Below, in pieces: positions 1 to 13,800 of a stretch of DNA of 64,000 nt. The position numbers were made by a program, and so were the translations under genes. This DNA comes from Riptortus pedestris (lineage: Eukaryota > Arthropoda > Insecta > Hemiptera > Alydidae): assembly GCA_019009955.1 (NCBI GenBank), contig CM032230.1, positions 110,023,001 to 110,087,000 of the forward strand, read 5' to 3'. Within the stretch, counting starts at the first letter, position 1, and the number at the start of each line of letters is the position of its first letter. Below the pieces are notes generated by a model that ran no database searches, was not told where the DNA came from, and worked only from the letters and a program-made list of their open reading frames with translations.

Positions 1-1000
1 AGACTCAACCAAACTAAATAAAACTCGGTATGCGTATTAGCACTAATGCCTCCATTATAATAAGCCGTACCAACATTTCTAGGGACGGGCAGGAGTGGGG
101 GTTATAAGGGAGGCCTGAAATTTAAAATAGCGATATTTCGTTTCCTATTGGGTTTTCGGCAAATATGTACATAACAAAAGTTATTTATTTTATTATTTAG
201 AGTAACTTTTGTTATATACACTTTTTTTGTATACTGAATTATAAACGAGATATAAACTTAAAACTATAGCGGAAGTGAACAATTTTATTTGGGACAATAG
301 ACTTAACCGAAATAAATAAAACTCGGTATATGTATTAGCACTAACGCTTTCATTATAACAAGCCATACCAACATTTCTAGGGACAGCCAGGAGTGGGAGT
401 TATAAGGGAAGCCAGAAATTAAAAATAGTGATATTTCGTTTCCTATAGGTTTTTCGGCAAATATGAACATAACAAAAGTTGTTTATTTTGTTATTTAGAG
501 TAACTTTTGTTATATACACTTTTTTTCGTATACCGAATTATAAACGAGATATACGCTAAAACCTATAGCGGAAGTGAAGTATAAGGGTGGTCTGAAATTA
601 AAAATAATGATATTTCGTTTCCTATTGGGGTTTCCGGAAATATGCACTTAACAATTGATGTTTATTTTGTTATTAAGAGAAAATATTATTATATACACTA
701 TCGTCGTATAATGAAGTATAAACGAGATATACTCTTAAAACTAGAGCGGGAGCCTATAATTTTGTTGGGCACTAACGATTGAACCGAACTTAAAAAAAAA
801 ACTCGGTATGTGAATTATCATTAATTCTTCCAAGATTATAAGCTATATTAAAATTTTTAGGTTCAAGCAGGAGTGGGGGGGGGGGTGTGGTAGGGGAGGC
901 CTGAAATGAAAAATAGCGATATTTCGTTTCCCATTGATTTTTCGATAAATATGCACATAACAATAGTTAGTGAATGAAATTATTTTTAGGGTAATACTAT
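1..1000 (+). mobile_element. Truncated Helitron-type repeat (295-bp units)
   Basis: Units of about 295 bp recur from positions 1, 295 and ~770, with a shortened one near 575. Each opens near AACTCGGTATG, continues through CAGGAGTGGGGGTTATAAGG and ATAGCGATATTTCGTTTCC, and ends with inverted ACAAAAGTT/AACTTTTGT. The same units build the elements at 8398-10815, where Helitron-like ends are visible. The element runs off the left edge and is cut by a HINE-like repeat on the right. No coding sequence seen. Confidence 0.6.
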
Positions 1001-1109
1001 TATTTAATTCTGTCAGGTAGATAAATTATTAAAATAATACTCTGAATCAATAATTTCAGAAAAACATGGTGTTTAGCACTCATGCTGGACCGGAAGATGA
1101 CAGGAGCCT

Positions 1110-1245
1110 AAACAGTTAATTGAAACGGACCTCATTTTCGTCATCTCCTGGGTAGGATCGATGGACATTTGAAGAAAAATGTCGAAAATCGCGTCATGAG
1201 TACAACCTCAATAGCTGATTTCCCTTAAGGGAAATCTGCTAAAAA
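1110..1245 (+). mobile_element. HINE-like repeat, 3' end fragment
   Basis: Contains the family's conserved 3' block: GGACCTCATTTTCGTCATC, GGTAGGATCGATGGACATT, ATGAGTACAACCTC, then the terminal stem-loop around TTTCCCTTAAGGGAAA and CTGCTAAAA. The 5' part is missing. Confidence 0.65.
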
Positions 1246-1652
1246 GGGGTTTAATATGAGTTCTATTGTAAGATATACCTCACAATGTCAAACTTAATTA
1301 CATTTAGCAAAGGATAGGACTATAAACAGGATTGCAAACTCTCAGGCCTTTATCTCTCCTGAAATGCAACTGGAATTGGTATAGAAAGGAGTTAAAATAG
1401 GAAAAAGTCGATAAGAACTGATGAATTGCAGCAGTATATTTTACAGTGAAAGTGCAAAAAGTTGGAAAGAAAATCAATGACTGAGTTCAGTTTTGCATTG
1501 TTTCAAATTAATTATCATCTGTTCATTATGCTTCTTCAGGAGTTGAAATAATTCTGCAGAACATTTGGGTCAAACAGTCAATGTTTCAGGTAAATGAAAA
1601 ATCAGACATTTAAAAATATTTTAATAACTATTAAGTTTGATTTTATAAATAC

Positions 1653-4600
1653 CTTATCAATATGTGCTTTTGCGCGTGAGGCTACTTTAAAAATAATATC
1701 CTTTGATAAACTAGAATTACGAGAAAGTCCAACTGAAGTATCAACTCCTGAAGCTTCAAGGAGGTCTTTAGGCAAACTCCAAGAGCCACCACCACTGCCA
1801 GCAATTCGCATGAGAAGTGTAAGCCCTTGTCCCTTGCCAATGTGGCTTGCTGCATGATCAGCATGAATATCTTTAATACCTAAAATAAAATACATTTACT
1901 TTACCCCTATAAGAAAAATTGTTAAGGCAACTAGCAGAAGTTAAATGAAATCAGATAACCCTAAAATAGCATTAAGAAGGAGCCATAGTGGCAATCACTA
2001 AAGAAAACAAAAAAAAACCTATTAAGCACACTAGAAAAGAAAAAACTGAAACATCAATAAAACAAACTTATGAACTGGTTACACCAAAACAAATCGCACA
2101 CTTCAAAAGGAACATCAATAAAACATTATTATGAACCAATTACACCAAAAAAAACATCACTTAACAGTAATAGGTTGTATTTTAAATAAGATTGCATTAT
2201 TAGTATATTTACTTAAATAAAAGTACGTCACCCAGGGGCTTCATAAACTAAGCAGAGTTCCTACATGCTGGTGATCACATCTCATCACATATGCTTTATT
2301 TCTATGTAAAAAAAAAACGGTATAAAAGGATTGTGGGGGGGGGGGGTACTGAAGGCTAAAAACAAGAAAGTACAAACTCGCTTAATACATGAGTTACAAA
2401 AAAATGTATAAAAGAACAATTGTAGAGCATCAATAGTGTAACTAGATTGATACTTTAACATTTTGTGATACAACTCATAATAAGGGAGATATTTTGAATT
2501 TTCAAAATTGCCCACATGTCTTTAACCCCATTAGTCGTGAGAAAAATCTGCATAGAACAGAAGTTGTAGTAAATTAAATTTTCAATAAGATTGATTATAT
2601 AGCAATGTTCTATTCGATTCATAAAAGCAGAGATGTTTTGAGTTTGATTTACCCCAATATAAACTAGCCAATCCCATTGGGCCGGTTCTGCTCTTTAATG
2701 CACGTGACCTCTCATTTGAAGGTAAAAGTTTAAAATATGAAGCAGTTAGAGAACAAACATCACACAAGTTTTTTAAATACATATGTTTGTGTATGGATGC
2801 CCACATGCACATGTGTAAATGAAAGATTTAAAATGAAGAGTTGAATATAGGACAAATAAACTAATTAAATAATTCTTAACTTCCTTAAAAATACTTCATT
2901 AAAATAATGAACATTCTATGAAATATATATCACAGATATGAAAAAAAAAAAAAAAAATAGAAGATGATTCATTCATTCAAACATGGATATATGAACAAAA
3001 TATTTACATTTTCCTACTACTGAATCTTATTTGAATCTAGACTACTAACTGGCCATAAGTATCATAAGAAAAAGTTAAGATTTGAACAAACCAGCAGATT
3101 CCAAGGTCATATAAATGATAGGTGACACAGTCTGTTCAGAATATATTTCCATTTTCTCAAGTGATTCAAAACATGGTTTTTCAAGCTGGATCTCCCTAGC
3201 TGCTATCAGCTTTGCAAGTTGCATCTTTTTCAAACCGTGTTTTGATATAGCCTAAAAAATTCAAAAACAATTAAATCCTAATCAATAGTATGTAATACAT
3301 TTTTAAAGAGATATGAATCAAATGCACATGATGAGAACGAATGTGCTAGAGAAGAGTATAAAGATTGTTCCAGAAGCCTACTGAGAGCTACTCACGATAC
3401 AAGAAGAAATTCTCTTATCTATTTGCCAGCCAATGTAAATCACAGTAGAGGATGTATTTAAATTAAATGAAACTTAATACAGATAGTAGTAGATAAAATG
3501 TTCCATCTTCTTAGGGGTTGTAAATCGAGTTGTACACTTAATGTACCACAAATTAGGGAGCGGTTAAATATCTCTTAAGGTCTATAATACCCACCAAAGA
3601 AGGAAAGAAAATAGAATTTACATTTTTAAAACAATTAAATTTGATGCTGCTGTCTTGCATACTACCTACTTCAGGGGGACAAATTTTTAAAATAAGAATG
3701 ACTGTATGGATTATGTGTTAACATGAATGAGGTTATTTTAGACTTGTATTGACGAAGTTAAAGCTCTGGGATCAGCTGTCATACTCCCGTTTAATTTGCT
3801 GATCTCAACTTCTATTTTATTAACAGATTAATCCATTAATGGAAATTAACGATCATGATTGATCTCATGATGCAAGTTTCATAAAATGTCTTCAAATATC
3901 CATTGATCCTACCTAGGAGATGAAGAAAATAAAAGCCCAACCAAATTTTAACTCTATCCAAGTTAGCTATCTGAGTAGTTTACAGGATCTATGTGTTCCC
4001 CCTGAGCGTGGAGGGAATTAACAACAAACAACAATACACTTTCTTAAATTTATCATACTATTTTCAGTAACCAATAATCAGCTAGAATGCAAAACTCTTG
4101 AGATTTCCTTTATTAAATACAACCCACAACATAGAGTATAGCATAAAGAGAAAACTATTGCTGAAATTAGTTTATTGAAATGGTTTATTTAGTATGAGGA
4201 TTATAATTGTTCCAAACTGAATGATATGATTATGAGTTATTTTTATGAAGTGCTTTTAGAAATTCTGAGTTGGTATTCAGGAGTTAGAAATTCTGGGTTT
4301 GGTATACTTTTAGAAAGTAAGGAAATAAATAGAAATGAACTTCATTTGGTGAACCAGAAACACATTAGAAAAATGAATCACCCTAATATAATTTTATCTC
4401 AAGAAATATATTCACACACATACATTATGGTTCGTCTAACCATAAAGAAACATTCATTCAAGCTAAAAATTAACAGAATAAATATCTTTACCCGAAAAAG
4501 TTCATGAGCAACTGGCTGGTTGGGTGGGTTTCCAGCATAAGTCCTATCAAGTGCTTCACTCCAAAATTTTAACCTCATTAAGGCTATTTTGGGATCTTTT

Positions 4601-4714
4601 GAGGCCACAGAAGCTCTGGATACTTCAACATTAAATGCTCGGAGGGCAATTGCCGTATTTCGAATTGGTTGAGGAAGAAGTAAGGTACACAGGAAATTTT
4701 CATGATCATACTTC
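1653..4714 (-). CDS. NDUFAF6: NDUFAF6-like complex I assembly factor (partial, three internal exons)
   Basis: The family is a squalene/phytoene-synthase-like protein needed in mitochondria for assembly of respiratory complex I. Three minus-strand exons fit it in order: 4714-4492, 3251-3092 and 1879-1653. The first carries KYDHENFLC, ALRAFNVEVSR and NPPNQPVAHELF. The second carries IAAREIQLEKPCFE and SPIIYMTLESAG. The third carries GIKDIHADHAASHIGKGQG. These match the human protein's segments around ALRAFNVE, NPPHQPVA, DEREKNLDD and KDLHADHAASHIGKAQG, recalled from knowledge of the family. Borders are GT-AG (acceptor tttcag before the first, donor gtaaag after it) and codon phases join correctly. 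The N-terminal exon with the mitochondrial presequence and the last ~60 residues were not found; the last exon probably lies left of the window. Transcribed divergently from PSMD3. Confidence 0.88.
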
Positions 4715-5117
4715 CTGAAACAGACGATTTTAGTAATGGTTTGTTGGGCATTGATACTAAAATAACAAGTAATATACATCAGCTATAATAAATTAAATAA
4801 TTATATATTTTTGATTAACTATTTAATAAAATAATTAGTTTTCATTGTTAAATTAGTTTTATAAACTAATATTTAAGCTTCTTTGGTGTTATTAACTTTT
4901 ATTTTATAACTCTTTAGAACTAAGAAAGAGCCATAAATCTTATCTAATATCTTAATAGGACCCATAAATGCATTTAGAGTAACAATAAATAAAAATTTAG
5001 ACTGAAGCTGGACATAAGATGTTTAATAATATAGAAGTTCAAGTACAAATTACACACGTAGGAGAGGGATTACTGAGAAACATAAATAGATTTATCATAT
5101 AATTGTAGGATTGTAAA

Positions 5118-5215
5118 AAAAAAATAAAATAAAATGTATTTATTTACTTCCTCTTTGTGCTACTATGGCTAATTGGGAAGGGTTATCGACAGGTTACCAC
5201 CCTTTTCTAGGGAAT
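5118..5215 (-). repeat. SINE tail fragment
   Basis: In reverse complement it matches the 3' half of the window's tRNA-derived SINE: AAAAGGGTGGTAACCTGTCG, a CCCAATTAGCCATAGTAGCA-like block and an AATAAA-rich tail. The tRNA-like head is absent. Confidence 0.55.
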
Positions 5216-8200
5216 CTTCCAGAATTATATAGAATCATCTATATCATTGTAGAACATTAATTTGTCAACAAGATTAGTTATCAGTTTTCAATCCACTTAT
5301 TAATAACTGAGATTCCTGGTATTGCACACCCTTTCTAAACCCCCAATTTTTAATCAATTTCGGATTTCTCTTCAGTTATTGGTCAGGCCATGTAATTCAT
5401 AGCAGCAAAACATAGTTCCAAATCCAGAGGGTTTCTGACTTTTCCTTTTCAATTTCTTTTACCAAGTCATCAATTAGGCTAGCGTCTTGGTAGTTTACTG
5501 GATCTTCCAAGGTTTGCTCAATTATCAATGTTACTCAGACACCTAATTATTTCAATGACTTATTTTACTATTCTTTCAAGGTGGTTGTCCAATTTTACTT
5601 GCCTAGTTATTAGTTGAAAATGTAAAACTCCTTCAAATATATCATAAGCTCTGAAATTCTGGTTATGATTTATCTGCCAGTCTAACTAATCTATTCTCGA
5701 CCACAAGTTCAAGGCATGTTTTATATTACTGGCAAATATGTATATCACATCTTATACGGGATTACTTTTGCTCTATTTTCTTGTTTGCTTTAAATACTGT
5801 TTATATGTATCACAGTCAGGATCATAACTCTTTATTATCGATGAGAGAGAGTACTAGGGAAGGTAAAGGTTCAGGAAAACTTGATGATGGATTTTAAACA
5901 CAGTCAATAGGAAGGTCTATGTTTACTGAGCCTGAATTGACAGCAACACATAGTGATGTTTAATATAGAAATACAAGAGCTTGGAATCATTTAAAATAAA
6001 TTTTTCTCCCTGGAACATTATGAACTGTTCTAAAGGAGAATTTGATATTTTAGTGCATCAGAATATAGAAAATAAATTAAACTGATACGAAAACTCTAAA
6101 AAACAACATTATATTACTAGATACTAACTTAATTAAATCAAGACAATATTCAATGGAAGAAACTGTATTTGTAGATTTTTTGCTCAAATGTCGTCTTGAT
6201 AAGCCACGCTGGAGTGCGATAGAACTTAGAAATGAGACATTGGTTGTCATTGATTCATAAAATGAAAAAAATACTAAAGTAATTACACCCTCAGAACAGG
6301 GGAGATCGTAAAATAACCTTCACGCAACCTCCTTCTTACAGACGTCACATGCTGAGAATCAGTGTTGACAACCTATGTTCTATTTTATTTTATTTTTTAT
6401 ACTTTTGGAAATTATTACTTTTCCTTAATTTTGTTCGCCTTTTAAGCTTTGTAAATCCATTCCAAAATCCACACGTCATAAATCCAATTCATTAAAGGTT
6501 AAAATAATGAACATTTGAAATTACATCTCATAAGTGACAGACTATTAAGACAGAGGTAATTTTTACTTTTGAATTCTTTAGATTTTTTTTTACATCATGA
6601 GTTTAATTAGCTCTACTTACCTGGAGATTAATTCTTTATGGCCTTGAAATTTACATTGTTAAGGAGGAAGTTTCAACCCTGCCTGTACAATATGAAGAAG
6701 CTTCTGTTGTTAATGGCCATAAGGACTTTAAGTATTATATATTTTCCGTAAATATATTAATGACTTTTTAGACTCATTATAAATATTAACATCAGTCCAT
6801 TGGCCGTTATTTTTGAGGTTTAAATAGGTGAGATCTATTGTAAAATTTACTTTTGTGTGTACAATGGGAGATGCCAAGGCATAACTGCTTATTCATCCTC
6901 TGTGACAGTTGGCAGTTGGTTGATTGCTTTATGGTAACAAATTAGAAAGTATAAGCTGATCGAAGTAAGTGAAAAAAGTAATTTGGGTAACAATTCTTTT
7001 AGAATCATGTCTTAAATTAAATTGGAATTAGAAATCTATTTATTTGTATGTACATGAAGCTTGAATAGTCCTAATAGAAACTGTAATCATTAATTGAGCA
7101 TTAGTTCTATCATAACATTGTAGCATCTTCCCATTAGTTTTTATTTAAACAATTAAATTATCTCACCCATTTCTCCAAACAATTAGGCCTTAGTGGTTTT
7201 ATGTATAAGAAGTATATTTGTATATAAATGATTCTCAAAAAGGCGTTATTACTTCTTCATCCTGCAAAATAATTTACTTCAAAAAAACATCAATAAAAAA
7301 TATGTAGATAGATAGATTTTATTGGCTAATATGTACATATTTTAGCCTGAGGAATAAAAAATATGTATACTAATCAAACTCACAACATATGAGTTCATGG
7401 TAACCCATAAAAATAGGTAATAGTTTTCTAGAAATGAGTCTCTTTTGAAATTAAACTATTTTTATGTTGTGATATTCAATCAATTCTGAATAAGAAAATA
7501 AATTTAATTTTCAGTGAGTTAGTGGCTTGTCATTGTGTATGGCATAATCTGAGGAGAAAACATTGAAATTATGTTTTCATTGACTTGGGGAGGAAAAAAA
7601 GTTGATCTCCGAAATTAACTGAATTTTTGTTTTATTAAGTACTGCACTTAATACCTATTAAGTCATTTTTTGATAACCACAAAACATATTTGACATGTAA
7701 ATAATTTATCCAGAAGTTTAGATCATAAAATTGACCAGGAATTACCATTCTAGTACTTGGCAAATGTACTTAGCTCATGTGCTTTTTGTGACAGACAATT
7801 CACCTCCACAAATATTATGATATATTTGTTTTTCTGAGTGCAAACCCTATTTACAGTTCTTAAGTCACTTTAGCCTCTAGCAGGGATAGTAAATTTCATG
7901 TCGCTGTTTGGTAACTGGTTTCTGAGGATAGACATCTATCTTTTTTGTTGTTCTAAAGTTATGAAGAATACAGAAGTTGTGACCAAAGAGTTGACAATGC
8001 CTTAAAAATACATGTGTCAAGTTGACCTCTTAATTCACACCCAAGATATGTAATAGGCCCTGGTCCTGAATGGGCTGCTTGAGCCAATGAATTTCATTTA
8101 CCCTCCCTTAGAATGAAATGTCTTTCATATCAACAGGACTATGTTGTCTGGTTTTACCTTGTCTCTTGGAGAGGTATGAAAGTTTCCCATTATGAAAAAT

Positions 8201-8397
8201 CTTACTAGTATATAAAAACAAACTTGCAGAACTTAGTTAGTATGTGTATAGGATTATGCTCCAAGAAAAAAATCCCAATCTTTTCCACCTATCGGAAAAT
8301 GACCATGGTTCCAGCAAGCCTCTCCCTCCCTTGCCACACCTGCCTTTCTCCTCTTTCTAGGAAATGTCCTGATTTTTGTATTTGTTAAGTTCGCAAA
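5216..8397. other. No recognised gene
   Basis: AT-rich sequence between the NDUFAF6 exons and the first full Helitron-like element. The missing 5' exon of NDUFAF6 could be here. A good minus-strand donor (gtaagt) ends at ~6619, but the preceding frame is not a convincing match and meets a stop upstream. Nothing else recognised. Confidence 0.4.
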
Positions 8398-8442
<45 letters not shown>

Positions 8443-9529
8443 GTAACCTCTGTCTGTACATTGATTTTTTTCGCGAAATTTCACGATAACTTTTCGTTTC
8501 ACATGTCATAGACACCATATCTGCATTTTGTTTCTTTCGTGTATGTTTGTTTGTTTGTTTGTTACCTTTTCACGCATAAACGGCTGAACCGAATTTTATG
8601 AAACTTGGTATGTATATTACTACTAACCCAACTTAGACTTTAGGCTATATTAATTTTCTCTGAGGCAAACAGGAGTGGGGGTTATAAGGGAAGCCTGAAA
8701 TTAAAAATAGCGATATTTCGTTTTCTATTGGTTTTTCGGCAAATATGCACATAACAAAAGTTGTTTATTTTGTTATTTAGAGTAACTTTTGTTATATACA
8801 CTTTTGTCGTTTACCGAAGTTTAAATGCGTTATACGCTAAAAATTATAGCGGGAGTCAATAATATTATTTGCCAAAAAGACTCAACCGAACTAATTAAAA
8901 CTCGGTATGTGTATTAGCAGTGAAGCCTTCATTATAATAAGCCATACCAACATTTCTATGGACGGGCAGGAGTGGGGGTTATAAGGGAAGCCTGAAATTA
9001 AAAATAGCGATATTTCGTTTCCTATTGGTTTTTCCGCAAATATAAACATAACAAAAGTTGTTTATTTTGTTATTTGGAGTAACTTTTGTTATATACACTT
9101 TTGTCGTATACCTAAGTATAAATGAGTTATACGTTAAAACTTTAGCAGGAGCCAACAATTTTATTGGGCACTAACGGCTGAACCGAACTTAACAAAGCTG
9201 GGTATGTTAATTAGAATTAATTCTTCCATGATTATAAGTTATATTAAAATTTTTAGGTTCGATTAGGAGGGGGGTTATAAGGGACGCCTGAAATAAAAGT
9301 TCACCATATTTACATGTATAAGAGACGGGAAATATAAAAATATCGAAGACAATGAAGCCTTATCGAACAAATATTCTATTATTAGCAAATCCACGGCAAC
9401 GACGGGTATCAATCCTAAACACTGGGACGGGTAAATGTCAAAATATTGTGCAATGTAAAGCCTGCTAAAAAATACCATCACCATTCAGCCTCAAATGAAT
9501 TCCCGGGCGAAGCCGGGTATCTGAGCTAG
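8398..9529 (+). mobile_element. Non-autonomous Helitron, copy 1
   Basis: Starts with TC at 8398 next to a TA microsatellite and ends in a GC-rich hairpin (CCCGGGCGAAGCCGGG) followed after a short spacer by CTAG at 9526-9529 and a T. That is the classic Helitron 3' end, inserted between A and T. The interior holds three ~295-bp units starting with AACGGCTGAACCGAA-type sequence near 8580, 8878 and 9170. No Rep or helicase frame is present. Confidence 0.7.
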
Positions 9530-10815
9530 TATATATATAAAATTGTAACCTCTGTCTGTACATTGATTTTTTTCTCGAAATTTGACGATAACTTTTCGTT
9601 TAACATGTCATAGACACCATAACTGCATTTTGTTTCTTTGGTGTGTGTTTGTTTGTTACCTTTTCACGCATAAACGGCTGAACCGAATTTTATGAAACTT
9701 GGTATGTATATTACTACTAACCCAACTTAGACTTTAGGCTATATTAATTTTTTCTGAGACGAACAGGAGTGGGGGTTATAAGGGAAGCCTGAAATTGAAA
9801 ATAGCGATATTTCGTTTCCTATTGGTTTATCGGCAAATATGAACATAACAAAAGTTGTTTATTTTGTTATTTAGAGTAACTTTTTTTATATACACTTTTT
9901 TCGTTTACTGAATTATAAACGAGATATACGCTAAAACCTATAGCGGAAGTGAACAATTTTATTTGGGACAAAATACCCAATCGAAATAAATAAAACTCGG
10001 TATGTTTATTAGCACTAACGCCTTCATTATAATAAGCCATACCAACAATTCTAGGGACGGGCAGGAGTGGGGGCTGTAAGCGAGGCCTGAATTTAAAAAT
10101 AGCGGTATTTCGTTTTCTATTCGTTTTTCTGCAAATATGCACATGACAAAAGTAGTTTATTTTTTTATTTGAAGTAACTTTTGTGATATTCACTTTTGTC
10201 TTATAACAAAGTATAAACGAGATATACGCTAAAACTTTAGCGGGAGCCAATAATTTTATTGGGTACTAACGATTGAACCGAACTTAACAAAACTCGGATT
10301 GTCAATTAGCATTAATTCTTCCATGATTATAAGCTATATTAAAATTTTTAGATTCGTACGGGAGTGGGGGTTAAAGGGATGCCTGAAATAAAAATTCGTG
10401 ATATTTCATTGTCTATTTGTTTTTCGACAAATGTGCTCATAACAAAAGTGGTTTACTTTGTTATTTAGAGTAACTTTTGTTTTATACATTTTCTCGGGAA
10501 CAATGTATGAAGCAAGTAATTAGCGTAGAAATATTGATATACTCAACAATTCTTTCCAATATGAACTACCAGGTGCCTCACCTAGAAAAATTAATTCAAA
10601 TCTATGTAAATATTTTGTCCTTAATTATTCAAATCTATGCTTAATGCACAGGTTGAATTTTATTATTAACAAATCCACAGCAACGACGGGTATAGACCCT
10701 AAACACTGGGGCGGATAAATGTCAAAATGTTGTGCAAAGTAAAGCCTTGCTAATAAAATACCTTCACCATTCAGCCTCAAATGAATTCCCGGTCGAAGTC
10801 TGGTATCTGAGCTAG
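9530..10815 (+). mobile_element. Non-autonomous Helitron, copy 2 in head-to-tail array
   Basis: Begins directly after the CTAG of copy 1 with the same TATATATATAAAATTGTAAC start, repeats the three internal units (near 9670, 9965, 10265), and ends with a decayed hairpin and CTAG at 10812-10815. The following base is A instead of T, and the hairpin has mutations. Its end is 68 bp before the splice acceptor of the first coding PSMD3 exon. Confidence 0.65.
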
Positions 10816-10894
10816 AATAGAATAATTTTAAGAAGTATACAATGATTTTGATTGTTGTAAATTATTATTGTTATCATTTTTAGTTGCAGGAGAG

Positions 10895-13800
10895 ATGCCG
10901 GAAAAGGAAGCAGTAAAAAGCATGGATGTAGAAGAGGATTTGTCACAGAATAAATGTAATGAACTGACAGTGGTTGATGTTATTAATGAAAAAATTAAGG
11001 AAATAGAAAAGGGAGTTTCAAAGAAGGAATCTCGCCTTATTCTTAGAGCTTTAACTGGACTATTTTCTCTGAGGTGATTTTTTTTTCTAAGGCTTCAGTA
11101 GACTCGTTTCTAGGCTTTAGTATTTAGATTATCATAGAACACTATGCAGAGGAGAGGAGCCTACTTACTGGCAAGGAGCCAATGTTCTTTTTATACTTAC
11201 TATACTTTCCCTGGCTAGTGAAGCTGACCATTGAACACTATGGCTGCAACTATAATGCATAGCCTATAAGATCATGATGAGTGAAGCTACTGAATAAGTA
11301 CTTTGTACAGGATGGTTTTTGTAGTGCAGACCTCAAAAGGTTCCAGCCAATTTGTTTAAATGAGCATGCCAAAGAAGATTTTACTCTTTGATTCTTTTAG
11401 GTCGTTAATGAGTGAAACATGTTCAACGATTAAATCTCCTAAGTATGCTACCTTTTTTGAAGCTCAAATAGCACTCTTAGATGTTTTGAGGAAAATTAGA
11501 TTATATTTTCCTTATCGAGAACAACAATAATTTTGTTTTGGAGAAATTATGACTTAATTTCTCTACATCCCATAAGATATTTGGTACTTGAATTAGCTCA
11601 TATCGTTTTCTCATAGATGGTGCTACTAATGGGGGTTTCCAATTGATGGTGTGACTCCCCCATGTAATCCTACTGTCATTGGGCTTTGTTTTTAGTGTAT
11701 GCCATTTTGTTGAAACATAATTAACTTATTATTTATACTTTATCGCTTATTACTTACTTTGTACCAGATAAAGTGTTTTTCCTCTTCATTACTTTTAACA
11801 TAATGAAAAGTGCTGTGGAAGCCATCAAATTTTAGTGGATGTTTATGAGGAGTAGCTGAGCAAACGTGTCGGAAGTCTTTTGCTTAGTTTAAAAATGGTG
11901 ATTTGAGTTGGAAGAAGCTGCCATTGAATTGTGACGGAAGACAAAAAGTGGTAATGAAATATCCGTGAAACCAAGCTTATTCTCTGTATTTGTTAGGATG
12001 AGTATGGCGTGATATACTATAGGCTGGGCAGCCAAGTGAAGCAATCACATGGGAGTGTTACTATTATCAACTAATGCGTTTGACTCATGTATTAAAGGAA
12101 ATACATGATACAATCATACATTGAAAAGACCAAACGAGAGGTCCTATTGTACCTGCCATATTCTCCAGACATTGCTCCATCTGATTACCAGATGTTTCGA
12201 TCGGTTGCTCATGATGCTTCTGAGCAATGCTTTGCTCAGAAGTATTGTTATAATGAGTATTTAACTACAAAATGTTCCACAGGTCTTTGTTCTGGTCCAG
12301 TTTTGAAAATTGGCTTGGAAGGAGCATCATATATTATCATACTTTTTTAGGCATGTATGCTTGAACAGAATATCATTTAACACATTCATGATCATATTAA
12401 TTTATAGAAGTAGTTTTTAAAGAAGCCTATTTAGATTTCAAACAAATTTTGTTCATTTTTTTGTGTGTATTTTATTAAAGAAATGAGTAATTAATTAATA
12501 ATGAGCCCATTTTATATTTAGGAAAAACTTAACTGAAGAAATCCTTAGTGAGTTGCTTGTTACTAACTACCCAGCTGCTTCTGATTTAGGCTATTGGATT
12601 CATTTTGAACCTCCGAAATCACAAGCTGATGTAAAACATTTAAAACCTGATCCCCTGCCAGAAGTGGATGCTTATCTTCATCTTTTGGTTCTCTTAAAAC
12701 TAATTGACTCGGGAAGACATAAAGAAGCATTATCATGTTCAGAAAAGCTTATTCAAAAAGTAATTATTATAAAAAATTACTAACTGCTTTTTATTTTACT
12801 TAATCCCAGATGAAGCTTATTTTATTTATTTTTTTTTTTTTTTAGATTTGTTCCCAGAATAGACGAACTATGGATCTCCTAGCTGCCCGAGCTTACTTCT
12901 ACTACAGTAGAGTCTATGAATTTTCGGGTAATTGGTTACTCACTGTGTTACTTAAATTTACCTTTAAATCGACAGAATAGTGATGAGTGGTTATTCCCAA
13001 TGTCCTTGTATGTTTTATAGCCAATTGCCACATCTTAAGGAGGTATCAACTTCCTATAATATAAGATCTCATTTTATTACATCAAATCAAAATCATACTC
13101 TTAACTACCGAACAGTCTCATTTTCAAGAGGAAGGGTCTTCAAAAAGAATATTGTCTAAACAAATATATTCTTCTTACTGGTAGAATATATTTGTTTAGA
13201 CAGTTATTTAATAATGTTCTAAAGGCTGAACTATGTATCTTTTGTCTAGGAAGTAGAAGGAGGACAGTTTTTCAGAAGTTAGTTTCCAGGGACTCTTCAG
13301 GAATACAACAATAAACCTTTAACCTTGTGTTAATGCTTTTACCGTGGTTTAAAATTAATTTGTGTGTGTACCTTAATAAAAATAAGGAATTCTCATACTA
13401 AATTCAATAAAATTTCAAGGTGTATTCTTAATACTAATAAATAACCAAGATATATTACATTTATGCACAGCATTGGGATGGGAGGGGGAGAGGTTGAAAT
13501 AAAATAGGGTATTTACTAAGTGTTTGTTTTAGGAAAACTAGAAAGCATCAGAAGTTTTTTTTTGTCACGATTAAGAACATGCACTCTGAAAAATGATAGT
13601 ATTGGCCAAGCAGTTTTAATAAATTGTCTTCTACGAAATTATCTTGAGTACAACTTGTATGATCCTGCTGATAAACTAGTCACAAAAGTCAAATTTCCGG
13701 AAAGGGCAAATAATAATGAATGGGCTAGATATATGTATTATCTGGCTCGTATAAAGGTATGTGATTAGTTTTTTACTGAATTAAAATGTTATTAATTCAT

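Noticed and set aside
6540..6660. Candidate first exon of NDUFAF6 ending at a gtaagt donor
   Set aside because: The phase fits, but the residues before the donor (GHKELIS) do not match the conserved block and a stop lies 12 codons upstream.
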